Source: Micromussa lordhowensis (Eukaryota; Cnidaria; Anthozoa; Scleractinia; Lobophylliidae). From it: DNA of 64,000 nucleotides. Under the pieces are notes generated by a model that was not told the origin of the DNA, did no database searches, and saw only the letters and a list, made by a program, of their open reading frames with translations. Position 1 is the stretch's first letter. Each line of letters starts with the position of its first letter. Positions 46,209 to 58,500 of the stretch are shown here, one piece after another. The stretch lies in NCBI GenBank assembly GCA_964020085.1, contig OZ026600.1, forward strand, positions 7,804,448 to 7,868,447, in the 5' to 3' direction. Both the position numbers and the translations under genes were made by a program.

Positions 46209-47312
46209 TCAACGTACGCGAGCTGTTTTCTCCGCGGCAAGTGTGCTTTTCATAACTAAACTTAACCGCCATTTTGAATATGCTTTGAAGCTATCCTCCA
46301 GGCTTCTTTTAGCGAGTTTTTGAACGAGATAGAGCCTGGGACTTGGATTCCCTTGGGGGTTTCGTACTGCGTGACATATCAGTCACCGATCGAAAATGAT
46401 TCTCGATCTGATTTACGGCTACTCAAAACCACTTGGAAAAGCTTCCTATTATAAGAAATCGAAAGGGAGAAAACAAGAGAGTATCGGTAGAGTTTTTAAA
46501 AAGTTTCTTTTAGTGAAATCATCGTAGAAATGAAATAATTATTTCGATTAACCTGTATGTTTTCGGCTCAAACTTTGCTTGCCGGCAACGGCGCCAGTGT
46601 GACTTGTTTACGAGAAAGCCGTTAGCCAATCACAACATTGAATGTAGCGACCTATGTAACGCCACTCGTGGTTCGAAATTTCTGGCTATGATAGAGTGCC
46701 GGCTTTTAGTTGAGTCAACAACATGTTAGGGAATAAATCACCTACGCATGCGAGGTTGAAGCAAGGAAAGATTATGACAGTTGCTTCACTTCTCTGCTTG
46801 TACAGTTGTAGAAAAATGTTTGATGTACCCAACACAAAAAAAATCTGCATAAAAATACAGCGACAAATAATTAAGGAAAAGACACGAAATTAGAGCGAAG
46901 ACTATTTCGAAAATGGCTGCTCCTTGCGAGCAATTGTTTCATCGTGTATCCAACCTACGTTTCATTCAAACACTGTATAATATGAATATTACATAACTGT
47001 ACAGTTTCCACTTCAATATTCCATTGATCTTTGGCCTGAATAGAAGTAAAGTTTTGAACACTCCTTAGTTTAATATAATAAGGCATGTAAATTTTTTCAT
47101 TCATTTAAAACGTGAAACGACTCGAAGCACGAACTCAGAGTTAGCGTGCCAGTAAATTGTATATAAGGCGCTTAAATGGCGTGGATTTGAGTGTTCCTTT
47201 CTTTTGGTCGCCACAAATCATCTTTTCCGTTGCTCCTTTGTGTTGGCAGACAAGTGTTTCAAGCCTCTTAGCTTTGGACATTCGACGAGTATTAAAGAAT
47301 TCCTGCTCCTCT
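46209..47312. other. Intergenic, no recognised gene
   Basis: No domain or repeat recognised. The last 170 bp overlaps an alternative - strand frame (47371-47141) that continues from the membrane-protein gene in a shifted frame and is probably its 3' untranslated region. Confidence 0.4.
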
Positions 47313-47567
47313 TCACACTCCCGAAGTCCGCTTAATATCGGGCTCGTGTTTTTCCTTTGTTTTTGAGACAAGCCACGGCGTTGAATGGGTTCCTAATTCA
47401 TCCAACACTGGAGCTGTAAACATTGTTAAATCCCGAACTCTTCGATGCCTTCGATAAGCACAGCATAAAATGACGAAAAACACCAAGATCACTGCAATAC
47501 AAAACACTACGGACACCGCAGCCCAAACTTCTTGTCCGACTATTGACGAAACTTTACCGTCCGACAT
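47313..47567 (-). CDS. Small single-pass membrane protein
   Basis: The ORF encodes 84 residues from ATG at 47567 (MSDGKVSSIVGQEV) in the favourable context AAAAATGTC. One hydrophobic segment, about residues 14-36 (WAAVSVVFCIAVILVFFVIL), is followed by the basic cluster AYRRHRRVRD. That predicts an outside N-terminus and a cytoplasmic tail of about 45 residues rich in Lys, Thr and Glu. A TATA box lies about 50 bp upstream. It is not a family I recognise. The overlapping shifted frame after LVSKTKEKHEPDI has similar composition, so a frameshift or splicing near 47340 cannot be excluded. Confidence 0.5.
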   Translation of the reverse strand: MSDGKVSSIVGQEVWAAVSVVFCIAVILVFFVILCCAYRRHRRVRDLTMFTAPVLDELGTHSTPWLVSKTKEKHEPDIKRTSGV

Positions 47568-47616
47568 TTTTACTTCCGCGAAGCTTGCTACTTAATCCAA
47601 GGTCCTCTATGTAGCC

Positions 47617-47624
47617 TTTATATA
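47617..47624 (-). promoter_or_regulatory. TATA box of the small membrane-protein gene
   Basis: On the - strand the sequence is GTATATAAAGGC, a close match to the TATA consensus. It is about 50 bp before the ATG at 47567, leaving room for a 20-25 nt leader. Position and quality support a real promoter. Confidence 0.55.
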
Positions 47625-50025
47625 CTTCATGTCTGCTTCAGGAAAGCGGTGAAATAATGAATGATGGATGTTTTTAGAACGTACTTTCGCCCGCAAGATC
47701 CAGTTATCCCGCAAACGCGCTCGAATTCTACTTGTTTCCTGAATTAACAATTACAGCAAAATATCTCGTTGGTTGTTCATGCCGCGTCAAAAAACACGCA
47801 AAAAGGGAACGCCAAATCCGTTCTGTTTTGACGTTTGCCTTCAAATGGAAGTGAGGATTTTCCTCCAGTCGTGTTCACTTTGTTACCAGCTGAAGTTTTT
47901 TTTCTTCAAACACGACGATGCTTTGCGAAGTACAACTAATTGAATTTTAAATAACTATTTGATTAGTTGAAGCGCGAACGAAAAGTGACATACGGTTTCC
48001 AAGGTGTTTTGAAATTATTGTGATATCAAAAAAATGATTTTGTATATTCATTCACGATTATGTCTAACCGCGTTTACCCGCGAAATGGTAAAAAGACAAC
48101 ACGCTATCAAATGTAAACCGCGTTTTGTCAGTTTTTATCATTTCAGCTTTTGCAGCCGCTTTCAAAGTAGAAGTTTAGCTAGTGCTAAAACAAACAGAAG
48201 TGACATTCTTTTTCCCATACATTGCTTTTGCACCCTTCCTCGCTCGCTCTATTAATATAATCAACTGTTTTGACTATTCTATTTTGTTTAACTTTGCGAG
48301 AGGTTGTTTTTCTTTTTTTCAAATAAGAACCCCGTGAATATCAAAAGAAATGCCCTGCTTTAGTTTCCTGAAAAAAAAGGCTCAAGTTTGTGATGTAAAT
48401 GAAGACAGGTTCTTCGAAATAATTACGACACCCTCCACTGTTATTTTAGAAAGGTTTCATTTGACTCGTACGCTTTTAACAAAGAATGAAAAAAAAATAT
48501 ATTTTTTTGTAAAATGAATCCTGCATGTTTTTTTTTTTAATTTGCCAGCTTTTCTATCTCATACTAATGAATATTTAAACCTCGATCAAATTTTAAGAGC
48601 TTCTTGGTTTAAAACTGGCTAAATCAAAGTTCCTAGTCACAGTTTACGTCAATCTCTATTCAATTAAATTCAATTTTTATTTCTACAATTTAAAGGATTA
48701 CACAACCCGCGTATAGCAAAGCTAATCGAGGCGGGTTTGTGCTATTTACAATCAAATTTAGCAAAAACTGATCTATGTAATCAAGAGAAAATCACTTTAG
48801 AGTTGAGCTCACGTCTTACAGCTAAATGCTGTAATAATTACATTTACTTGAACTCGCGAACTTCAAATCTAGATCCGGTTATCCCTATCTCTTTTCAAGA
48901 GACCAAACGGAAGCATCAGAGACTATCTATACCCCACTGTCAAGAACCCGCTGGCATATTCATCACGCCGCAGTACTCGCTGAGACATCTGTCCTTCTCA
49001 CTGTGTATTTGCCAAACATCACTAACTTGTACTTTCAGCTTAAAAGGAAAAAAAAAGATTCTCACGTACCAGTGGTTTAAAAACCTGAGTAAGAATAAGA
49101 GATTCCTTTGAGCGGACAGTTCAAGCCAAATTGTCCAGATGTGCATGACAGTGATGAAAAGGAACATAGATTTTTTTGAAAATGCTACGCACAGACTGTT
49201 GCAAGAAGCCTGTTCCCAGATCGATTCTTTTGGCTAGCGCCGAGATAAGGAAATCTTAACGTGAGCCGGAATTAATTACAGCGGTCACTCTCTCAGAGTA
49301 CTATATCGAACTTGAGCTCATGCGCACAATCAGACTAAAACAAGGAATTTCTGTTTCCGTTTTTTTTTTAAATTTCGTCCAGAGCTGGCGTTACACGTTG
49401 GATTACCGCTGATCAAAGCTGACCAAACTGTGCGGGCTTTAGCAACGAGATTATCCCAGAGTAACCCCATCCGATGCCTTTGGTCAGCAGCCATACCGTG
49501 TATGGTCAGCGGTGGAACGCAAAAACTTAACCCCCTTCTGCTTCTTCCTGAATTCAGTTGTAAAAGCCTGTGTAAAGTTTGAGGAGAACGAAAATAATCG
49601 ACGTTTATTGCTAAACAGACAGATTCCATGTTGCCTTGCATATACTCAGTAACTGACTGAGCTTACATTGAAAACGGGACACTGCACACTGGTGATTAAC
49701 TATCATTGGTTTGGTCTCGCATTCTTGCAGGTCCTGGGAAATTTTCCGACTAACAAATACAGGTTGTATTATAGTGTTCATACCTTTCACGGACCCCGAA
49801 TAAATTTGACTGTTTTTAAAATTAACGAACTCAGTGCCGTACATTAAACAATTATGAACACGCTTGAATGTACAAACAGATTCTTTGTCCAACTTAATTT
49901 CATTTATGTAGGTCTTACCTCTTTTGAACTCGCTCTCATTCATTCATTACGTGATAACGGCGTCATGAAGTCACCGAAAGGTCGGGACATTATATCGTTA
50001 GTTTTTACTCAGCTAGAGTTATTAA
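47625..50025. other. Intergenic, mostly unrecognised
   Basis: At about 48650-48710, read on the - strand, AATTGTAGAAATAAAAATTG followed by ATTGAATTTAATTGAAT units looks like the tail of a LINE. ORFs near 48.7-49.1 kb and 49.3-49.9 kb have no recognised domains. No RNA gene is seen. Confidence 0.35.
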
Positions 50026-50027
50026 TA

Positions 50028-50989
50028 CAGTCGAACCTCCACTATAATAGCCACCTCTCTACAACGAACACCTACCGCCACTTTTTCTCGTCCCTCATTT
50101 TAACTTCTCTGCAACGATCACCTCTCTACAACGGCAACGGCCAATAAAACTGATCTCAGTTAATCAACGACTGGCAATGCAAACTGTGTATACAAAACAT
50201 TAACTCCGTCTTTTTTATTTTAAAAGGTCACCAAACCTGATCGTCTTAGGTCTCAGTTTCTGTTTGATTCTAGTTATACAGATGTCGAGCCCTGGAGGCC
50301 GCTTAGTATTACGAGAGCTCAGACCATATTGCGTCAAAATTCTGCCTCATTAGCATTTGGTAATTGCAGAGACGTATCCCATGTTTTAACTGTTTTATTC
50401 TTTCGAGAAAAAAATCCCCATTGAGAAATTTCCATCTCTTGTACTACCTCAGAAATACGGTAATGTTACAATACTTTATTATCCAATTTACGCTGTATAA
50501 TAGAATAGAATATATAACTTTATTTATACACGGTCTTTCCATCAGTCAACAAAGTTACTGGACTATCTGCATAATTAGAATAAAAAATTAAAAGAAAAAA
50601 ACTGCTTTTCATGGAGGCCGTGTCTAAAAATTTACTTAAAATTAAAACTAGTATCTGCCAAGTACAGTGATAGCTTACGGGAGCTTAAACACAAAAGAAA
50701 AATTTCAAACTTTAAGCTCTAAAAGTGGTCGCGGTCGCTTACGGGAGGTGTTTGATTACAAGAGCCGAGGTTCTAAATATGGTGATTCGACTTGGAAACG
50801 TTTGGTATTTTGGAAAACTGGTCGCTGAGGAGAGGTGGTCGCAACCGGAGGTTGTTGAAAAACAAATGTTGCACTGCACCCCCCAGAAAACAGATGTCAT
50901 ATTACACCCTACTTTCTAATAACGGCCACTACTCAACATCGGCCACTTTCCTCTCTCTCCAAGCAGGCCGTTGTGGAGAGGTTCGACTG
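50028..50989. mobile_element. Pogo/Tigger-like TA-flanked DNA element
   Basis: The termini are CAGTCGAACCTCCACTATAA on the left and the complementary GAGGTTCGACTG on the right. TA lies directly outside both ends (50026-50027 and 50990-50991), as for Tc1/mariner/pogo transposons. Subterminal CCACCTCTCTACAACG words repeat on the left, and GGCCACTTTCCTCTCTCTCC with GGCCGTTGTGGAGAG on the right. The 962 bp has no transposase, so it is non-autonomous. The family is inferred from the CAGT...ACTG ends and TA target. Confidence 0.8.
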
Positions 50990-50991
50990 TA

Positions 50992-53385
50992 TAAAAAAGA
51001 TATTTATGAAATACCGGGTTTTTTTTTCTCTCTTTTAAAGTTTTATTTCTTTGTCGCGCGGAGTGAAGATGTTATTTTTATCTTTAATTTCAGATGTTGA
51101 TGCCGTCATGATTACGGACATGTATATTTTTTTCTTTCAACATCATTAAAACCTTTTAAACACCGAATGAAATATTTCTTGACTGAACTGAAATGTGCTT
51201 TTTCTTTGCGTTTCGTTAAAATGGTTGTATATTGATTTACACATCTTCGATTACATTTCCGACTTCAGTTAAGGTGACCACTGTGTTATGTGCTTTTAAA
51301 AAATGAAAACTGAGATTTCTTAGAACTGGATATTTCCTCAACATCCACATAACGAACAGAACATAACATGGCCAGTGCGCTCACTCGGGAGAGATACCAT
51401 CAAAACACAAAGATAAAATTCGTATCCATGTGCGGCCATGCAATAACTTCTATTTTCGTATCGCCTCCGAAGGAGATTACTTAGTGTACTTGTTTGAAAG
51501 CGAGCGGGAATAAGGATTTTCACGAGTGATATCATTTAAATTGAGGCTATTAAATACTATTATTTTTGCGGTGCTGTTTGTTTTCGAGTGTTTCTTTGTA
51601 AAATGAAATTAATTTAGGTTATTGATAAAAAATTAAACCATTCTGGAGTAAACGGGTTAGTACTAGCGTTTGGGACCGGAATAACGAGATTCTTCGGCAA
51701 AAAAGAGCATCTAACTTCAGTCAAATTGAAAAACGAATCAAAGAACTGTAACCAGTGAAATATCTCTGACAAACTGCTGCACGAGGAGCTCGCGTAGGCT
51801 CGATAACCAGCCACTGTTTCGGGAAATGGGAGAAAGGGGCGGGAATTGAGCCTAGAGCTCGTGAAATAATGAAAATATTCACAAATATCCATCCTGTTGT
51901 TAAGATATTTACCTATTGTGAGATAACAGATGAAAATCAAATTAATTGTACCTTTTTTTGCTTTTCTTTGTCACTGTGTCAAGGCCAAACAGTGAAGAGA
52001 ACGCTGGCGTAAACGTTAATGAGAGATATCGAATGAAGACAATGGAAAGATCACGACAGCTACTCAAATAATTACTTTTCAAATCAAAACTAATAAACGT
52101 AAACGTAGGCTTGATTTCCATCGCTCTCTCGCGCCCAGTCTCCTTTCCCCAACAGCCGCCGGTAAGCTACTCTAGGGAAGACGTCAATAGACAAAATATG
52201 AATCTAACGCTGTTGCGAAAAGTAGGGAAAAGACGCCGTTAAATAAACAATAAATATCGTTAAATAAACTGCATGTTTAATAGTAGAATAAAATACTTAT
52301 TATGAAGGTTTCTATGGAGACATGAAAAGGTTATCAGAATTCAATTATTTCAGTGAAATGTTAGCTTTACAGTATTTGTAGCTAATTTGACTAAACAACA
52401 ACAGTCGGCCGACATATAAGGTATGAGAAACCACTACCGTCTATGTAAACAACTTAGGCAGCCTAATGCATTTACTTTGTTTATTAATTCTGCTTTCAAG
52501 CCTACTGGGAGCTGGTCGTAGTACACTGTGTGAATGGTGAAGATATCACGTTTTATACCATGCCATAGAAAATACAGCCAATCAGAATACAGGACAGCTG
52601 TTGTTAATAAAGACGGTATTACATCCAACCTTCCCATCATACGCCGCACGCATGTCGCATTGATTGTTTATGGCATGGAAAGGCTAGTTTTTATTCTAGA
52701 AAATACGAATGACTCGTGAGATATTCGACGGTATACCACTGTAAAGCGTTGTATAACTAGTATCTATATATATATACATCATATATACTGACTAAAATAG
52801 CTATCAGCATAAAACAAAGAGCCGATTTATATATATTCTTCATTTTGCGCAATTGTATCATTCTAATAGCACACACATGGAACTTTCAAAACGATGTTGG
52901 AGTGTTTAGGATTTACATTGTGTGTTTACATGCGGTCTGTTCAGAAGTTCAACATACTCAATATGGAAATATTCATAAATTTATGGATAATAGTATTTTG
53001 TTAAAGTTCAGTTCATCATGTGCTGTGTCCGAATAAATATCCTTCTCTAATATGATCACGATCATGATAATTATCATAACAATAATAATACTTATTTTCA
53101 CGACTTAAAGAGGGAAAATTATTTACACTCCTACCGAGTACAAAGTCCTCCGTTAATGACTTAGAATTACACGATTACCCGATTCAAGTAAAGTTGATGC
53201 TTACAAGGCCGCGTCTTCTGATTTTGGTATGCTTGGGTGGCATGTCAGTCGAGTATGGTCTCGCCAAAATACCCAAAACTAGAAAGAACGAGCCTGGTTT
53301 GCTACCAAAGCGTACCAAAGGTACGATTACGTATTTTACCGTACTCAAATTCGACCAAGTGTCCGGGTTATCGTAGCCACACCGG
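50992..53385. other. Intergenic, no recognised gene
   Basis: Only short ORFs without recognisable domains. A TATATATATA tract lies near 52766-52780. No RNA genes or inverted elements stood out. Confidence 0.4.
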
Positions 53386-53822
53386 ATCATTGACTTGATA
53401 TGGCAGAATATCAGAAGAGTCGACACCTGGGTGTGCAGGGTTTGGGGAGGGGGGGTAAAGGCAGGTTCCCTTATAAAAAGGAACGGCGGTGCTCGTAAGG
53501 GTTAAAAAGCGGTTTGGGTACCTCTTAGGGTGTTCAAAAGGTTCACAGCGCAGGCTTTTGAGATACCTTTTAGAGTATTTAGCAGAAAAAAATATTACAG
53601 GGGAAATGTATTGTGTCATAATTTGAACCTCTAAGGGGTGAAAAAAAAAATGTCAAGCCACGCCCGCAAAACAGGATCTTGGTACCTCTTAAAAGTTCTT
53701 TTCAAAGTTCCCGACTCGCACCCCCGTCTTTTTATATGGGACCCCCCCCCCCTCTCCCCCCTCCTCCCATCCGCGAGTCGACACGGCTTTTAATTAGGTA
53801 ATTGCGAACTTGCGAACGGTTA
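53386..53822 (+). repeat. Broken fifth copy of the sHSP header block
   Basis: CATTGACTTGATATGGCAGA and ATATCAG (about 53391-53415) and then ACACGGCTTTTAATTAGGTA with ATTGCGAACTTGCGAAC (about 53780-53817) match adjacent parts of the blocks at 8358 and 18476. About 360 bp of unrelated sequence with poly-G and poly-C tracts separates them. There is no sHSP gene next to it, so the block is also an interspersed repeat in its own right. Confidence 0.5.
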
Positions 53823-54034
53823 TCGATATCATTGGATCATCAATCTACAATAACAGTGAGGAAAATAAAAATGAAAAACCCCCAAAGCAAGAATCCAGAT
53901 CAATCCTACTTTCGATAAAAGAGGGAGGTGGACTCGACCACTGCAGAGCTATTAAGAAAAATAAACGTATGCTAAAAGACTGCATTTTCGAAACTTCGAG
54001 GCTTCTCTGGACGCTCTAGAGAGTAATTCATTGC

Positions 54035-54205
54035 GAAAGCCTACGATAAAAGGTTTTCCAAGAATTGAATCCACGAGCCTCGAGTCGCTGATGTAGTACT
54101 TTCTTGTTCTCTATACCCAATGACGAAACTGGTTTTGGTCAACAACTTCTTCTCTTGTCTTTTCCATAAGATCTCGGCAATCAGCGCCAGAAATGCAACA
54201 CAAAG
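54035..54205 (-). pseudogene. Partial duplicate of the glutamate receptor last exon
   Basis: On the - strand the text VAFLALIAEILWKRQEKK and TKTSFVIG corresponds to the end of M4 and the tail encoded at 55017-55165. The downstream DNA also matches (CTTGTTCTCT, TTTTCCAAGAAT). The beginning of the exon, including the acceptor and first half of M4, is missing. At about 54205 the homology ends. It is a broken exon copy about 0.9 kb past the intact one. Confidence 0.75.
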
Positions 54206-54245
54206 TATTCGTCTTTAAATGTTTTCTTAAAAATATTGATGGAAC

Positions 54246-54577
54246 TACTAGTTCTTATGTTTCATGGAATAGTCCATAGTCTTTGCGCTACTCCTGCTGT
54301 TTCTTTGCATGTTTTCAGTCGATCTTCTCCAGAGCTGCCAGAAGCTTCTGAGAAGGGATCTTAATATACGTGAAGAACTTTGATGATTAAGCAGATCACT
54401 GATATAGCACGGTGAGTCACCACTGAGGGCTTTGTAGACCAATAGAAGAATTTTATAAATTATCCGACAGCTGACAGGAAGCCAGTGGAGAATCTTTAGT
54501 ACGGGTGTTACCTTTCGAAGCAGTGTGTCCGTGGAATATTTTGGGATCACTGTGCATGAGTGAAAAACAAAAGTCAA
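54246..54577 (-). mobile_element. LINE fragment (CR1/L2-like C-terminus)
   Basis: The - strand reads KVTPVLKILHWLPVSCRIIY, KILLLVYKALSGDSPCYISD and LLNHQSSSRILRS, the conserved tail of non-LTR reverse transcriptases. It then falls apart into unrelated residues. It lies between the duplicated receptor exon fragment and the intact last exon. Confidence 0.7.
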
Positions 54578-55016
54578 TCCTGCAATTAATTAGACTTTTA
54601 ATGAAATTCTTCAACTGTCTTAGTTGGTTGGCAATAGTTCCCAGGTACCTTCATCACTTATACTTTGACGGATCAATACTACCAAGTACTCTTTGTCATA
54701 TGATCCTACAATAATCGTATAGAATGCCCAATCATTAGTAAACAAGTTATGGTCATCCTTTTTATATACCATGTAATCATACCGACAGTACATTCTGTTG
54801 AAAACACCCTTAACATAGCTAAGTGCCTATAACTATTTTTTTTTTTGCAAAGTTTAAAACAAGTTTTGTCGATCTAGGGGGCTCTGAGCCACTTTACAGC
54901 TTGGAAAACCCTCTGGACAGAGATTCGTACGTTGCAAGAAAGCCTACAATAAAGTGTTTTCCAAGAATGCGATTTCACGAGCCTTGAGTCACTAATGTAG
55001 TGCTTTTTTGTTCTCT
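54578..55016. other. 3' flank of the glutamate receptor gene
   Basis: Sequence after the receptor stop codon on the - strand. The first part (about 54930-55016) is duplicated at 54035-54125. I see no AATAAA close to the stop on the - strand, so the transcript end is unknown. Confidence 0.4.
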
Positions 55017-55465
55017 TTACCCAATGACGAACCTGATTGTTATCGTCTCTCGTCTTTTCCATAAGATCTCGGCAATCAGCGCCAGAAATGCAACACATAT
55101 CCCAGCACCAAGGACAACATACACTCCCAGCATGCTCATCAAATCAATGCGCTTTCGAGACAACGCTGTTCAAAGAAAGAGAAAGGATATACCTTGGGAA
55201 CCGAACAATGTTCCATATATAGTGTATTTAATACTGTTTCATATGGGCGTGACGTATCTATGGGAGGTTAAGATATCTTCGATATCATTTAGAATACGAC
55301 GACAACGGAGTGCATGAGACAATTTCTAGTATTCCTTTACATAGATTTAGCAATTATTGAATGAGGCTGAGTAGGATATGAAGAATTCTGCAGAACAAGG
55401 AGGGTGTTACCACAGAAGCCAAAGGCCGAGGTGGATAACACCCTCCGAGATCTGCAGAATTTTTC

Positions 55466-55502
<37 letters not shown>

Positions 55503-58500
55503 ATTCATTCAAAATATTTCCCCGTTCTTAAAGGAGTTTCGCCATTTCGCTCTTTGTTTTTTCGCTCACTAAAAATGACATAATATCGTTCCCAGGTTCA
55601 GTTTCTGGGTCAACGGTTCAATAATCTGCAGCGGGCTGCACTTTTGACGTCATTTTGACGTCATCGATTCAATAATCTGAAGCGGGCTGCACTTCTGACG
55701 TCATTGATTTAATATGGCGAAGATTCTTTCTTTCCAAATTTGGTGAACAGCAGCCGGTTATGGTAAATTATGCGTGCGGTTTCAATCAATCAGAAACGGG
55801 GAAATATTTTGAATGAATAATAAATTAAATTATTGTGCTATAGTTTAATCTGCTTTCAATGTTTGTGGAGTAAAGTAAACTGATTTAGACGTGTCAAATT
55901 AAGGTGGATATCTTGATGAAAAATGTCTATAATGCAAGTAAAATTCGAGTGAGTGTCACAGTATGTAGAGACTTCTAGGTCGTGGGCTTGTCTTGAGTTT
56001 TCTTCCTGTAGTGAATATGAGTTTTATGGATGAGAATATAATACGAGGATGCGTTTTACAAATGCATTCATCATTCATCACTCAAGGTCTCCATTTGTCA
56101 TTATTTTATATTTATAAATGAAACATTCTAATTCGAGAGATTGTAGACGAAATACCTCACAGTGCAATATATTACATAAACAGATTCTAATGACTAAGAA
56201 AGCTGGTTCCTTACTTGTTTCTTGTTCTTGAGGACACCCAACTTTAGTTTCCCACCATTTCCGTTTCAAGTTTTCAAGAAATCTATTCTCGTGTAGACGT
56301 AAAATGGCCAGTGTGAAGTCATTAGTGTGTCGATCATTTGCTTGGAGTGCGAGTGCTAGTCCCATTGCCGTGCTCAGACCTGGAACTAATTTAAGCAGAG
56401 AGAAGTGATGAATGTTTGCAATATGCCCTTATGGATTAAAAGCATGGGCACGCAAGGCGTGCGAAACGTGTGTCTTTTGTGAATTAGAAGGTTCTGGAAA
56501 CAAGAGCATTTCTCATTGGCTAGGTTAAACAAGCACGGTTGTTTGCGAGTGGTTACGATGTACCGAAAGAAGCAAATTAAGGGTTTATGACGTGTCTACA
56601 ATCTTATACCGGTAATGTCAAGATAAGCAGGCAGTAAGCTTTTAATTGTTTTGCTTGGATAATGACGTAGTCATTATTCGAGATATAGGGGCTCTCCTTC
56701 CTTTCATCCTTCTGTCCGTCCTGTCATCGATTCCTGTTAACTTTTTCTACATGACCACTATATAAAGCAGTGGTAGTCGCTTGCGTTCAAGTCGGAAAAG
56801 CTTATTCACAAAGTGATTTGCTTCTGTGACAATGTTTCTTATTCGTAGATCATTTCTGCACGGTCGACAGCGTATGCATTTTAGCTTGAAGTTCTCGCCG
56901 GCTGTTAAACCAATTCAATGTTGTTCAATGGAAGTGGCGCCCTGTATGATTTATCTGAGCGTAACGCCGGAACACAAGTCGCATAAATGATTATAAGGGA
57001 ACGACTTCAACGTTCATCGTCCTCGATTCGATTGTAAGGGAAAGTCTTCATCGTTTTTAATGTCTAGCCTACGAGTTTTGCAAAATAATGCGGCTAAAAT
57101 CATTTTAATTTTAGATCGACCGCTGAATTCATGTGCGTCGCATGTATAAGCGACTCTGAAGTGGATAGCATTAAAGAAAAGGCGTTTCCAGCGAAGACAC
57201 GTGCATGTATACAAATGTCTAAATGGACTTATAAACCATGAATTGACCATGAAGTAACACGGTACCAGCAACATAATTACAACACAAGAAATAAAATCAA
57301 TCTTAGACTCCCCAACGTTAAGAGGAATTTGGGGAAACAAAGAACTGCATATCATGCTGTAAACGACTTTGATTCACTTAGCCAGGTAATACGAGAATCT
57401 GTTAATATCAATATATTCAAGCGACATTTTTTTGATTTCTTAATATAAGTTTTTTTACATATCTTTCCTTTTTTTAATTCTATGCATACATTTAAGCTCT
57501 ACTCTTTGAGGTCCTTCTCGAAAACCACATTTTGTGTTTCGTGTTATGGTGTTAACGAATTGAATTAGGTGTAAATGTGTTATGTAATTCCCTGAGCGGA
57601 CGTATAAGGTTTATGTAGCATGCGTTCCTGCATTAAATTGTAAAAAGATTGTAGCTTTCGAGTAACATTAAAAGTTTTTGGTCGGCCGTTTTATCCGCGG
57701 GTGATTTCTTAGGATCTGGACGCAACATTTCGGTTAACTTTTTTTAATGTCCGTTAATAATAAAAAAAGTAAAAAAAATTGTGCGTCACAGGATTCGAAC
57801 TCACAACCTTTCGCTTGACAGGCGATCATTTCCTCCACTGCGCCTCATCGGCATCATGAAACATATTCATTATACTGAGTTTGACAAAAACGCTGCGTTA
57901 TTAGAACAGCAGACTCATGTAAAAGCAAGTCGCGCGAAAGTCCTACGAGTCGACGACTGGTTCCAGCTTATACATCAAATAACTCGTCGCTGCTAGCTGA
58001 GTTCGTTCAAGTGGAGGTGAATTATTAGCTTCAGTTTTTTCCTCTGGTCAAGATTGATGGAAAAAAGAAATAAGACAAAGCTTTACACCTTAAAAAAATG
58101 CGATATGTAGTATTTAGTATTTTAACAATTTTAACTGTAGCGTTATTTATTAGAACCATGATTGCTGTTGTCTCAAGATAGCTCCATTTTTAAATATTTC
58201 TTCTGATTGTACATTTTATTAGCTTTACAGTAATATACACTTTTCCATTTTTCTCAAAAATTAAGTGACACGAGCGCAAAACAATTTCTGAGAGGTACCC
58301 CTGAAGGTCAACAGTACTGCATTAAGTGCAAGTTTCTGGGCATGGCTCAGATTACCTTCTTGTTTGTCTAATCTGGCTGGAACAAGAAATACTATAATTC
58401 CAAGGATGTTTCAACGATCTGCGAAAACAACACTAAACATAAAAGCTCTATTTCATTGAGACCGCATGCATTGGTATTGAAATAAATTACGAAGTCTTCA

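Noticed and set aside
57779..57850. A functional tRNA-Asp gene
   Set aside because: The anticodon arm and B-box look tRNA-like, but the acceptor stem does not pair and the T-stem has mismatches. It also follows a retroelement A-rich tail.
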